Assembly: GCA_041178225.1 (NCBI GenBank)
Contig: JBEGVV010000047.1
Location: 1 to 8,012, forward strand
Length of the DNA: 8,012 nt
Source: CAIOSQ01 sp041178225
GTDB lineage: Bacteria; Pseudomonadota; Alphaproteobacteria; CACIAM-22H2
Direction: 5' to 3'
A program made the position numbers and the translations under genes. Positions 1 to 8,012 of the stretch are shown here, piece after piece. Every line of letters begins with the position of its first letter. Within the stretch, counting starts at the first letter, position 1. The notes beneath the pieces were generated by a model, which was not told the origin of the DNA, did no database searches, and saw only the letters and a program-made list of their open reading frames with translations.

Positions 1-2325
1 CGCCGTCACCGTGCGCGGGCGCTCGATCGACGGGAGCCGCGTGACCGTCCCGACGCTATCCACGGCGCCCTGCCGCGGGGCCGAGGGCGTGCTCGGCGCA
101 GGCGCCGTCGGTGCCACGCCCGACGCGCCGGCCACCGCCCTGCCGAGTTCGGCAAGCCGGGCTGCCGGAGCGGCCGCGTAGTACCAGGTCAGCGTCTGGG
201 ACTGCCCCGCCGCGAGATCGGAAAGCCGCATGAAGAGTGCGTAGGAACCGTCTTCCGGTCCGCGCGTGAGCTGGCTGAGAACGGGATCGATACCCGTGGC
301 GTTCGTAAACGAGCAGCATGTCGAGATGGACGTGTTCGCGTCCGGGTTCGTCGAATAGAACAGGATCGCCGCGCCAGTGCCGTCGCTGCGCTCGGTGATG
401 TTCAGCGCCGGCGCGCGCTCGCTCTGGGCGGTCGTGGCGACGAACCCCTCGGATGTGAGGTTGCCCTTCGTCTTGATCGGTCGATCCGTCGAGGCGACGA
501 AGTCGTCCCGGGTCCCGACCCACAGCCTTGCATTCCCCACGGTGGTCGCGCCCGGGTTGGCGACCTTCGTGTCGATGCGGACGTATGGGTCGCCAGCCTG
601 GAGCGAGTAGGTGTTGGTCACGGCGAGGACGGTTGACCCGGCATCCGCGAACTGGAACGACGTCATGGCCTCGATAGTCCCGACGCCCTCCTTGAAGCCG
701 GAGACATCGAGGCGCTGGCCGACCGTCGTCATGCCCGACTGGGTGTTCGAGAGCGTGCCGTTGCGGTTCCAGGACGAGGTGCCGTCGCCGCCGACCCCGA
801 GCTCGAGGTCGAGCGGGAAGTTCGAGAAGGTGAGCTTGAAGTAGCCGTTTCGCCCGGAGGTGACGTTGTCGAAATAGAAGGGTTGCTGGAGCTGACCGAG
901 GGAATTTATCGACGCCTGCGTTCCATTGCCGAAGCGCATGCTGCCATTGTCGTAGACGAGGTTGGTCGTCGTGCCGGAGCTCCCCTTCTTCCAGGTGAAG
1001 GCCGTCGCCGAGGGGATGAAGAGCTTGGCGCCGCCACCGAAGCTGTAGGTGCTGGTGCCGCCATCGGCCGAACCCTGCCCGTATTCGAGGGCGATGCTGG
1101 CGGCATCGGTCGCCGTGACCGTGGCGTTGAACTGGATGTTGCGTGCCGCCGTGAGGGTGAGTTTGTTCGCGCTCCACGTCACCGGGTCGTTCACGAAGAT
1201 GTCGCCACTCCCGGACCCCGCGCCGGTCGTGTCGATCTGCACGTTCGTGCCCGCCAGGCGCGCCGCCAGGGCGGTACCGGTCTCGTCGCCGCCAGATGCC
1301 GCGATCGTGTAGTCGGTGGGGTCGATCAGCAGCGTGCCGGTCCTGCCACGAGGCGCCGAGGTCGTGACGCGCGCGCCGGGCGCGAACCGCACCTTCGCGG
1401 CGCTTGTCTCGACGAAGCCGCCATCGCCGCCTGCCGGCGCGCTTGCGTCGAGCGTGCCGGCGACCTCGATGCTGCCGTTGCGCATGTCGCCGAGGAGGTA
1501 GATCTCGCCCTTCGCACCAGTCGCCAGGGTCTGCGCTTCCGTGACACCCGTATGGTTGATGACGCGTGACGCAAGGTCGCCGGCGGCCTTCGCGGTGAGG
1601 TAGACCAGTCCACCGCTGGCGCTGATCGCGCCGCCCTGCTCGATCAGGGCGTCGAGCGCGCCTTTCTGCACCTGGAGCTTGACCGGGCCGCCCATGTCGA
1701 GCGTCACCAGGGAGCCCGCGCCGAGCAGCACGTTGCCACCTGTGGCCGACAGCGTGCCGGTATTGACCACCCTCGCTGCTATCAGCGCGATCGTGCCTCC
1801 TCCGGTCGCCTCGATGCGCCCCTGGTTCTCGACCGCCCTCGTGCTGTCCCCGGCGAAGCGGTAGTTGCCGGCGAGGAAGTCCTGCGTGCTCACCGAAAGC
1901 GTCGATGCCACGATTGCCCCGGCATTCACCTGCGCGGTCGGCGTGAAGAGCACGCCGTTCGGGTTCACGAGGAAGATCTTTCCGTTTGCCGTCAGGGCGC
2001 CCTGGATCACCGAGACGTCGCTGCCCAGAACCCGGTTGAGGGCCACCGAGGAAGACGAAGGCTGGACGAAGTTGACGCTGCGCCCCTGGCCGATCGAGAA
2101 GCTCTGCCAGTCAGCCACCATCCTGTCGCTGGTCTGCGTGATGGTCATCGTGGAGCCGGACTGCCTGATGGTCCCGGATCCGGAGGCGACCACCCCGCCT
2201 GTCGGCAAGTCCGCCGCGAATGCGGCCGGCGAGACGGCGACCAGGGCGGTCAGCGCCATGAGCCTCGCTCGGAAGGACGGAGGCACCCTGCCCTTTCGGC
2301 AACAACCCTTTTCAAGCGAGAGCAT
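1..2325 (-). CDS. Filamentous haemagglutinin-type TPS exoprotein, 3'-truncated by window edge
   Basis: Likely a large adhesin exported by two-partner secretion: Sec across the inner membrane, then a TpsB/FhaC-type outer-membrane pore not found here. The frame is open through 775 codons to the window edge. Residues 1-37 form a signal peptide: an Arg/Lys-rich n-region, then MALTALVAVSPAAFA before Ala-Asp. Residues ~38-290 match the TPS/haemagglutination-activity domain, with NPNGV at 121-125 as its hallmark. LLIDPTDYTI (332-341) followed by GSGSGDIFVNDPVTWSA-type sequence is typical of the beta-helical region after this domain. Residues ~476-716 look like a separate beta-rich module I cannot name, followed by an Ala/Pro-rich linker (~717-775). 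The start at 2325 was preferred over the in-frame ATG at 2259 because only the longer form has a charged n-region; the Shine-Dalgarno match is weak. It is divergent from the peptidase. Cysteines occur only at 8-9 and 670-671. Confidence 0.92.
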   Translation of the reverse strand, partial: MLSLEKGCCRKGRVPPSFRARLMALTALVAVSPAAFAADLPTGGVVASGSGTIRQSGSTMTITQTSDRMVADWQSFSIGQGRSVNFVQPSSSSVALNRVLGSDVSVIQGALTANGKIFLVNPNGVLFTPTAQVNAGAIVASTLSVSTQDFLAGNYRFAGDSTRAVENQGRIEATGGGTIALIAARVVNTGTLSATGGNVLLGAGSLVTLDMGGPVKLQVQKGALDALIEQGGAISASGGLVYLTAKAAGDLASRVINHTGVTEAQTLATGAKGEIYLLGDMRNGSIEVAGTLDASAPAGGDGGFVETSAAKVRFAPGARVTTSAPRGRTGTLLIDPTDYTIAASGGDETGTALAARLAGTNVQIDTTGAGSGSGDIFVNDPVTWSANKLTLTAARNIQFNATVTATDAASIALEYGQGSADGGTSTYSFGGGAKLFIPSATAFTWKKGSSGTTTNLVYDNGSMRFGNGTQASINSLGQLQQPFYFDNVTSGRNGYFKLTFSNFPLDLELGVGGDGTSSWNRNGTLSNTQSGMTTVGQRLDVSGFKEGVGTIEAMTSFQFADAGSTVLAVTNTYSLQAGDPYVRIDTKVANPGATTVGNARLWVGTRDDFVASTDRPIKTKGNLTSEGFVATTAQSERAPALNITERSDGTGAAILFYSTNPDANTSISTCCSFTNATGIDPVLSQLTRGPEDGSYALFMRLSDLAAGQSQTLTWYYAAAPAARLAELGRAVAGASGVAPTAPAPSTPSAPRQGAVDSVGTVTRLPSIERPRTVTA

Positions 2326-2462
2326 GCTGAATCGACCCCATGCGCGTTTATTTCGCGTCGGTAGCGGCCCGGCGAAGAGTCGCAAAGGTCGAGCTCGTCC
2401 AGATCGAAATGATCGCCACGCGGCCGCACCGGATCGGAGGGATATCCGCTGCACCTCCGCGC

Positions 2463-2513
2463 CGCGCAGGCGCTAGGTAGGCATGGTCAAGCTGCGGGCA
2501 TCGCGCCTGCGCG
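2463..2513 (+). repeat. Perfect 11-bp inverted repeat in the peptidase 5' leader
   Basis: CGCGCAGGCGC (2463-2473) and GCGCCTGCGCG (2503-2513) are exact reverse complements separated by 29 bases. As RNA they would form a strong GC stem whose 3' arm ends two bases before the Shine-Dalgarno sequence of the peptidase. The loop holds a second Shine-Dalgarno-like sequence and the ATG of a short ORF. It could be a translational or attenuation-type control hairpin, a protein operator, or a chance GC-rich palindrome. The same arms recur in the hairpin at 3705-3736. Confidence 0.65.
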
Positions 2514-2521
2514 AAAGGTGA
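2483..2521 (+). CDS. Putative 12-residue leader peptide / upstream ORF
   Basis: ATG at 2483 opens a 12-codon frame, MVKLRASRLRER, ending at TGA 2519-2521. AGG at 2475-2477, within TAGGTAGG, lies five bases before the ATG and is a plausible ribosome binding site. The ORF starts in the loop of the inverted repeat at 2463-2513 and runs through its 3' arm. Its stop codon lies inside the AGGTGAG ribosome binding site of the peptidase, eight bases before that ATG, a layout compatible with translational coupling. Four of the 12 residues are arginine, the last encoded by AGG. The ORF is very short, so chance is a serious alternative; a leader-peptide role is inference. Confidence 0.3.
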   Translation: MVKLRASRLRER

Positions 2522-2522
2522 G
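2516..2522 (+). promoter_or_regulatory. Ribosome binding site that sets the peptidase start
   Basis: AGGTGAG, preceded by AA, lies seven bases before the ATG at 2530. This supports ATG 2530 over the in-frame GTG at 2518, which falls inside the site itself. The TGA of the 12-codon upstream ORF also lies within this heptamer. Confidence 0.75.
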
Positions 2523-2529
2523 AACGACC

Positions 2530-3579
<1,050 letters not shown>

Positions 3580-3592
3580 GCCTGACCTGGCG

Positions 3593-3616
3593 CCGGCGGC
3601 GGTCCTCCGCCGCCGG
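3593..3616 (+). terminator. Hairpin 13 bases after the peptidase stop codon
   Basis: CCGGCGGCGG (3593-3602), loop TCCT, CCGCCGCCGG (3607-3616) form a perfect 10-bp stem just downstream of the TAG at 3577-3579. The position suits a terminator for the peptidase. No T-run follows, so it would be a non-canonical intrinsic terminator or a 3'-end stabilising hairpin. Confidence 0.5.
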
Positions 3617-3704
3617 TCCACCCCATCGCGACCTCGCCTGCCGCGTCGCCCGAACCGCGACGTCGGGGTGCCTTGCCTGTTCGTTGCCACCGCCGCGCAC
3701 CGCG

Positions 3705-3736
3705 CGGCGCCTGCGCGATCACGCGCGCAGGCGCCG
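3705..3736 (-). terminator. Perfect 13-bp hairpin downstream of the RTX adhesin gene
   Basis: Arms 3705-3717 (CGGCGCCTGCGCG) and 3724-3736 (CGCGCAGGCGCCG) pair perfectly around a 6-base loop. Read from the minus strand, the stem begins 23 bases after the adhesin stop codon (3760-3762), a natural terminator position. No U-tract follows. As it lies in a 180-bp convergent region it could serve both genes. Its arms contain the same 11-mers as the inverted repeat before the peptidase gene. Confidence 0.55.
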
Positions 3737-3759
3737 GCGGCCGGGCCATGCCCGCCGTC

Positions 3760-6700
3760 TCAGTTCGCCGTCGTCAGCGCATGGATCTGGTCCAGCAGCG
3801 ACGCCCCCTGGTCGAGGTCGACCGACGCGGCGGCGACGTCTTCCATCGCCAGCGATGCAAGGGCCGCGTCCGCGTACTGGGTCGTCGCCAGCACGTCGGC
3901 GGGAAGGCGGTTCGCCACCTCGATCACCGAGCCGTCCGCGATCGCGCCCGACAGCACGCCATCGGAGAGCTCCAGGCCCTCGTCTAGCGCAGCCCGCACC
4001 GTGCCCGTGCCGGACAGCGACAACCGCGACTGCAGGTCGGTGTCGCTCGCCACGGCCCCGTCGGCCCGCTGAAGGAGCGACAGGTCGATCTTGTCGGCCG
4101 TCGTCGTGAGGTCGATGAGGGCGACGTCGATCCGTGCCTCCGCGACGGCGTCCGGGGCGGCACCGACCTTGAAGATGTCGTTGCCCGAGCCGCCGGACAT
4201 GAACATGCGGCCCGATGCCCCGCTCGCCATGAGAAGGAGGGCGTCGTTGCCGGAGCCGCCATTCATGGTCTCGCGGCCGCTTCCCACGCCACCGACGCCG
4301 TCGACGAGCACGTCGTCGCCGCTGCCGCCGTTCAGGATGTCCCAGCCGGCGCCGCCGACGAGCACGTCGCTTCCCGCGCCGCCATCGAGCCTGTTGTTGC
4401 CGCCATTGCCGAGGATGACGTTGGCCCTCTCGTTGCCGATCACGTTGACGGCACTCGCCCCGAGCAGGCCCAGGTCGTCGAGCCCGGCACCCATCGTGAC
4501 GTTGAGCGCGCCTTCGGAGAGCAGGTGCAGCTGCGCCCGCGCCGCGGCCGCCTCGCTGCCCGGCACGAGGCCGGCGCCAACCGTGAGCGTCCCGCCCAGC
4601 ACGCCGCTGTCCGCGAAGGCGGAGACGAAGATCACGTCGCCCGAGCGCGCGGCGCGGCTGGCAGCCTCGATGCTCTCGAAGCCGCCAGCGCCGACGACGA
4701 GCACGTTGACCCCTTCGCCGCCCGAGACCTCGAAGTGCACGACCTCCACGTCGCGCAGCGAGTCTGCCACTCCGTCGATCGTCACGAGCAGGCGGCCGGA
4801 CTGCACGCCCAGCATGCCGCCAAGGGCCCCGAGCAACTCGGCCCGGGACATCGTCGCCGATACGTCATAGCCGACGATGTCGAACCGCGCCGGCAGCGCC
4901 GTGGAGGCATCCTCCTCGCCGCCCGTGATGCGATCGGCCCCCGCACCCGACATGACGGCCAGGGTACCGGTCGACAGCGGGTCGATCGTCAGCGTCACGC
5001 CCAAGCTGTTGGCATCGTCGATCCTGAGCACCGGGATCCCGGGGATCGGGCTCGCCGCGCCCGACAGGACGTCGAAGCCCGTGTCGGAGAGCTCGATCCG
5101 CTCCACGTCGGCATGGATCTCCGCCGCGTTCTCGAAGCCGAAGGAGAAGCGGAAGCTCGCGTCGTCCCCGCCCGTCACGTTGAGGACGGAGGCCGACGAG
5201 CTCGCGCCCGACACCTGCACCGCGTCGTCGCCGTCGCCGCCACGGACGATGTCCTGCCCGCCGCTGGAGAGGACAACGAGGTCGTCGCCGCCGCCGGCAT
5301 CGACCTCGTCGTAGCCGGCGCCGGAGCGGAAGACCTCCGCCGCCGCCGTGCCCGAGATCGTGACATCGCCCTGCGCCAGGGTGATGTCGAGGCGGCCTTC
5401 GGAGTCGACGATCGCGCTCGCGATCGGCGCGGAGGCGTCGTCGAGGATGGTGAACGACGGATCGATGTCGACGTCGTCGAAGGCACCGGAGGCCCGCGCC
5501 GCCTGGATGGCCGCGAGCGTGTCGGCGATCGCGAAGCTGAGGTCGCCGGCATTGTCGACCGCCTGCACCAGCAGCGCCACCTGCGCCACTGTCGCCGTCG
5601 CGGCGATGCCCTGCGGCACGACCGCGAGGATCGCGTCGACACCCAGGTTCTCGCGCAGCGTCGCCAGGCCATCACCCGCGACGAGCCGCAGGATGTCCTG
5701 CGTCGAGGCGGAGAGCGTCACGTCGTCCAAGTCGCGGAACACCGCGCCCTTGAACAGCATCAGGTCGACCTGGCCGGCCGTCACCTGGTAGCTGCCCGGC
5801 TCGACGCCCACGCCCGTACCGGACGCCACGCTCCTGGCGACGATGGTGCCCGCCCCTGCGCTGCCGATCGCGTCCGCGATCGAGCGGAAGGCGGAGGGCT
5901 GCAGGTCGGGGTCCGTGCCGATCACGGCGAAGTCCGCCAGCACGATCGAGGTGCCGAGCGCCGGCGCGTCGTCAGCGACGGCTGCCGCGAATTCCCTCCA
6001 GATGCTGGACGACACCGTCGTCTCGAGGCGATCGATCCCGGCCGCCTTGAGCGCGGCCATGCCATCCGCGTCGAGGGCCTGGAGCTCCGAGCGCGTCAGG
6101 CGCGCGACCGCGGTATCGCCGTCGAGGACCGAAAGATCCTTCTGGACGAAGGCCTGGTAGCTCGCGCCGCTGATCTCCAGCGTGCCGAGCTTGACCAGCA
6201 CGTCGCCCGTGCCCGCCGCCGCGATGGCAGCCGACAGCGAGGCGAAGCCGCCGACCACGACATGGCGAGTTGCCTCCACGCCATCCGTCACCTGCTGGAC
6301 GAACTGGATGCCGGCGAGCGCCTGCGTCGTCCCGCCATGGGTGACGCTGGGGACCCCGCCATCCAGCGAGAACACCGGGGCGGCATCGATCCGCAGCGTG
6401 GTGGTCTCGACGAGCAGCGACACGCTGTCGACGGACTCGTTGCCCGCCGCGTCGACGGACGTGACGACGACGCCCACCTGGTCGCCATTCGCCACGGAGG
6501 CGGCGCTGAAGGTCAGCGTGCCGGGCTCGTCGCCCTCCGTGAGGGCGATATCGTCCTCGCCCGCGTCCTTCTCGCCGTCGCCATCGGCGTCGAGGAAGGC
6601 CGTCACGGAGACCAGCTGCTGCTCGCCCGTGGTCACGGAGAGCGTGACCGGGCCATCGGCCTCGCCGAAGCTCACGAAGCGATCGTCGCCGACGAGGACG

Positions 6701-8012
6701 TTGGCGACCGGACCCTGCGTGTCGATCGTCACGTCGAGCGCCGCGGATGCCGCGCTCGCGTTGCCGGCGGCGTCGCGGATCGTCGCGGTGAGCGACTTGG
6801 TGCCATCCGCGCCCGACGCCGTTGCCGTGATGTCCACGAAGCCGGCCGCCACGTCTCCGGCGGTCAGCGTCCTGGTGCCGACGCCCACGCCACCCGAAAG
6901 CAGCGTGACCAGCGCCCCGGCGGAGACCTCGGCGGAAGTGAACGACACGCGGATCGTCGGCGTCGCGTCGTTGGTCAGGTTGTCCGTCGTGCTCTCGCCG
7001 TTGTCGGATTCGGGGCGCAGGTCGAGCGTCGGCGCGGACGGCGCCGACGTGTCCAGCGTCACCGCGAGCGCGGTGGAGGGAGCGCTCGCGTTGCCGGCCG
7101 CATCGCTGATCGTCGCCGTGAGCGACTTCCCGCCATCCGCGCCCAGGGGCGTCGCCGTGATGTCGACGAACCCGGCCGCCACGTCGTCGACGTCCAGGGT
7201 CCTGGTGCCGACGCCCACGCCATCGGAAAGCAGCGTGACCACCGCCCCTGCAGACACCTCGGCGGAAGCGAAGGAGATCCTGATCGTCGGCATGTCGTCG
7301 TTGGTGAGGTTGTCGGTCGCGCTGCTGCCGCCGTCGGAGGCATCGAGCAGGTCCAGCGCCGGCGATGCCGGCGCGACCGTGTCGAGCACGAAGCTCGCCG
7401 TCGCGGCCTGCGCAGCCTGCGCGTTCCCCGCCGCATCCGCCTGCGTCGCCGAGACCTGGATCGTGCCCTGGCCGAGGCTGGCCACCTGCTGCGAGGTCAG
7501 GGAGACCGCCTGCGGCTGCGTGCCCGACAGGACGATGGTCTCCGTGACCGTCAGCGCCGGGTTCGCGGCGTTCGTGAAGACCACCGTGACGGAGGCACCA
7601 GCCTCGCCGGTGACTTGCACGGCGCCGGCCTGCGCCTCGGAGCCCGACGCGAGGGCGGCACCGGCCGCGATCGAGACGACCGGCGCGAGCGGCGCCCTCG
7701 TGTCGACCGCGTAGTCGGCGCTCGCCGCCTCGAGGCCCGCATTGCCCGAGAGGTCGGAATAGCTGGGGACCGTCGCACCGGGGGTGAGATCGGAGAAGGA
7801 CCCCGTGACGCCCTTGGTCGCGTCGATGGAGGTCAGGACAAGCGTCGATTCGCTGAAGGACGCATCCACGCCGATCAGGCCACCGCCGGCAACGGCGGCG
7901 TCGATCGCCGCCGCGACGGCCTCGGCCGTCGTCTCGGAGCCGACCGTGAAGGTCTGCGGATCACCACCCGTCACCGAGAAGGTGATCAGGTCGCCCGAAG
8001 TCAGGTTCGAGA
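3760..8012 (-). CDS. Giant RTX / Ig-like repeat adhesin (type I secretion class), 5'-truncated by window edge
   Basis: The frame is open from the upper window edge for 1416 codons to TGA at 3760-3762; the true start lies outside. Numbering residues from the window edge, the order is: a Ser/Thr/Gly-rich segment resembling flagellin-type or other secreted repeats (1-102); three Ig-like modules, each opening with a DTxAP motif (from ~103, 210 and 320); an Ig-like linker with the calcium-loop-like DADGDGEKDAGEDD (~474-487); a long alanine-rich region with beta-helix-like segments (~530-890); RTX glycine-aspartate repeats at ~896-930 and ~1191-1283; and a C-terminal tail with LIDLTTTADKIDLS, typical of type I secretion substrates. 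No cysteine was seen. Such proteins are usually surface or biofilm adhesins that fold on binding external calcium. The specific role and binding partner are unknown. It is convergent with the peptidase gene, and no ABC transporter genes are in the window. Confidence 0.93.
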   Translation of the reverse strand, partial: SNLTSGDLITFSVTGGDPQTFTVGSETTAEAVAAAIDAAVAGGGLIGVDASFSESTLVLTSIDATKGVTGSFSDLTPGATVPSYSDLSGNAGLEAASADYAVDTRAPLAPVVSIAAGAALASGSEAQAGAVQVTGEAGASVTVVFTNAANPALTVTETIVLSGTQPQAVSLTSQQVASLGQGTIQVSATQADAAGNAQAAQAATASFVLDTVAPASPALDLLDASDGGSSATDNLTNDDMPTIRISFASAEVSAGAVVTLLSDGVGVGTRTLDVDDVAAGFVDITATPLGADGGKSLTATISDAAGNASAPSTALAVTLDTSAPSAPTLDLRPESDNGESTTDNLTNDATPTIRVSFTSAEVSAGALVTLLSGGVGVGTRTLTAGDVAAGFVDITATASGADGTKSLTATIRDAAGNASAASAALDVTIDTQGPVANVLVGDDRFVSFGEADGPVTLSVTTGEQQLVSVTAFLDADGDGEKDAGEDDIALTEGDEPGTLTFSAASVANGDQVGVVVTSVDAAGNESVDSVSLLVETTTLRIDAAPVFSLDGGVPSVTHGGTTQALAGIQFVQQVTDGVEATRHVVVGGFASLSAAIAAAGTGDVLVKLGTLEISGASYQAFVQKDLSVLDGDTAVARLTRSELQALDADGMAALKAAGIDRLETTVSSSIWREFAAAVADDAPALGTSIVLADFAVIGTDPDLQPSAFRSIADAIGSAGAGTIVARSVASGTGVGVEPGSYQVTAGQVDLMLFKGAVFRDLDDVTLSASTQDILRLVAGDGLATLRENLGVDAILAVVPQGIAATATVAQVALLVQAVDNAGDLSFAIADTLAAIQAARASGAFDDVDIDPSFTILDDASAPIASAIVDSEGRLDITLAQGDVTISGTAAAEVFRSGAGYDEVDAGGGDDLVVLSSGGQDIVRGGDGDDAVQVSGASSSASVLNVTGGDDASFRFSFGFENAAEIHADVERIELSDTGFDVLSGAASPIPGIPVLRIDDANSLGVTLTIDPLSTGTLAVMSGAGADRITGGEEDASTALPARFDIVGYDVSATMSRAELLGALGGMLGVQSGRLLVTIDGVADSLRDVEVVHFEVSGGEGVNVLVVGAGGFESIEAASRAARSGDVIFVSAFADSGVLGGTLTVGAGLVPGSEAAAARAQLHLLSEGALNVTMGAGLDDLGLLGASAVNVIGNERANVILGNGGNNRLDGGAGSDVLVGGAGWDILNGGSGDDVLVDGVGGVGSGRETMNGGSGNDALLLMASGASGRMFMSGGSGNDIFKVGAAPDAVAEARIDVALIDLTTTADKIDLSLLQRADGAVASDTDLQSRLSLSGTGTVRAALDEGLELSDGVLSGAIADGSVIEVANRLPADVLATTQYADAALASLAMEDVAAASVDLDQGASLLDQIHALTTAN
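4162..4440 (-). repeat. Main RTX calcium-binding repeat block of the adhesin
   Basis: The encoded segment runs from IGNERANVILGNGG through LDGGAGSDVLVGGAGWDIL, NGGSGDDVLV, MNGGSGNDALLL and MSGGSGNDIFKV. These are glycine/aspartate nonapeptides of the GGxGxDxLx type, which form calcium-binding parallel beta-rolls in type I secretion substrates. Two short insertions interrupt the array, so it would form two or three small rolls rather than one. Confidence 0.9.
5221..5325 (-). repeat. Second, upstream RTX repeat block of the adhesin
   Basis: The encoded segment AGYDEVDAGGGDDLVVL, then SGGQDIVRGGDGDDAVQV, matches RTX nonapeptides. It lies about 780 bases before the main block in the coding direction. 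A more degenerate unit, MSGAGADRITGGEED, is encoded near 4910-4953 between the two. The intervening ADVERIEL and VEVVHFEV stretches resemble spacers commonly found between RTX blocks. Confidence 0.85.
6724..7383 (-). repeat. Exact-length tandem pair of 330-bp Ig-like modules
   Basis: Two adjacent units, 7054-7383 and 6724-7053, each encode 110 residues running from DTxAP to the next Asp-Thr with no insertions or deletions between them. By hand count about 83 of 110 residues are identical, including TDNLTND, PTIR, SAEVSAGA, GVGVGTRTL, DVAAGFVDITAT and DAAGNASA. The pattern matches bacterial Ig-like (Big-type) domains of large adhesins and points to a tandem duplication. A more divergent Ig-like unit lies at 7384-7704. 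Confidence 0.9.

Larger units (their letters stand above)
2326..2529. promoter_or_regulatory. Divergent intergenic region between TPS exoprotein and peptidase genes
   Basis: These 204 bp separate two divergently transcribed genes, so promoters for both are expected here. The only clearly A/T-rich patch is around 2347-2353, which reads GAAATAAA on the minus strand and lies about 20-30 bases before the TPS exoprotein start; it could be part of a -10 region, but no convincing -35 partner is visible. No sigma-70 pair could be assigned for the peptidase. A small inverted repeat (CGGAGG at 2435-2440, CCTCCG at 2454-2459) and the larger one at 2463-2513 lie on the peptidase side. Promoter assignment is inference from layout only. 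Confidence 0.5.

Noticed and set aside
2312..2341. Short minus-strand ORF overlapping the TPS exoprotein start
   Set aside because: Only nine codons before the stop, and the upstream sequence shows no ribosome binding site.
2420..2427. GCGGCCGC palindrome in the divergent intergenic region
   Set aside because: An 8-base palindrome is expected by chance in GC-rich DNA, and nothing around it suggests an operator.
2326..2454. Earlier start for the TPS exoprotein (in-frame GTG at 2454)
   Set aside because: It would place about 43 extra residues before the signal peptide, and no better ribosome binding site was evident.
6182..7714. 510-codon open frame on the plus strand opposite the RTX adhesin
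   Set aside because: The translation is almost entirely Ser/Pro/Thr/Ala/Val, the mirror of the Gly/Asp/Ala/Thr codons of the adhesin. It has no domain and overlaps well-supported Ig-like modules.
7972..7974. Minus-strand GTG as the true start of the RTX adhesin
   Set aside because: The frame remains open to the window edge and the sequence before the GTG continues the same Ser/Thr/Gly pattern, with no ribosome binding site or signal.

Overview
The window reads as a GC-rich proteobacterial segment. Strong G/C third-position bias and the mix of protein families suggest an alphaproteobacterium, but that taxonomic guess is inference. Three real protein genes account for almost all of it, and all three look like secreted or surface proteins. 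No rRNA, tRNA, insertion sequence, integrase or CRISPR array was seen.

Layout: (1) Positions 1-2325, minus strand: the N-terminal 775 codons of a filamentous-haemagglutinin-type (two-partner secretion, TPS) exoprotein, with a signal peptide and an NPNGV motif; its 3' end lies outside the window. (2) Positions 2326-2529: a 204-bp divergent intergenic region. It contains a perfect 11-bp inverted repeat that ends next to the ribosome binding site of the following gene. A 12-codon upstream ORF sits inside that structure, and its stop codon overlaps the same ribosome binding site. (3) Positions 2530-3579, plus strand: a complete leishmanolysin-like (M8-type) zinc metallopeptidase with a poly-glycine linker. 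(4) Positions 3580-3759: a 180-bp convergent intergenic region with two perfect GC-rich hairpins, one suited to ending each flanking gene. (5) Positions 3760-8012, minus strand: the C-terminal 1416 codons of a very large RTX/Ig-repeat protein of the type I secretion class; its 5' end lies outside the window.

The likely common theme is cell-surface or extracellular biology: a TPS adhesin, a calcium-dependent repeat adhesin and a metallopeptidase between them. Whether the peptidase processes either adhesin cannot be decided from sequence. The TPS transporter (TpsB/FhaC type) and the type I ABC transporter that such proteins need are not in the window.

The least ordinary signals are the hairpin plus upstream ORF at the start of the peptidase, and the reuse of the same 11-bp sequence in the hairpin beyond its 3' end, so that the gene is bracketed by copies of one motif. 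A precise 330-bp tandem duplication of an Ig-like module and three beta-helix-cap-like segments in the giant adhesin are also worth a look.
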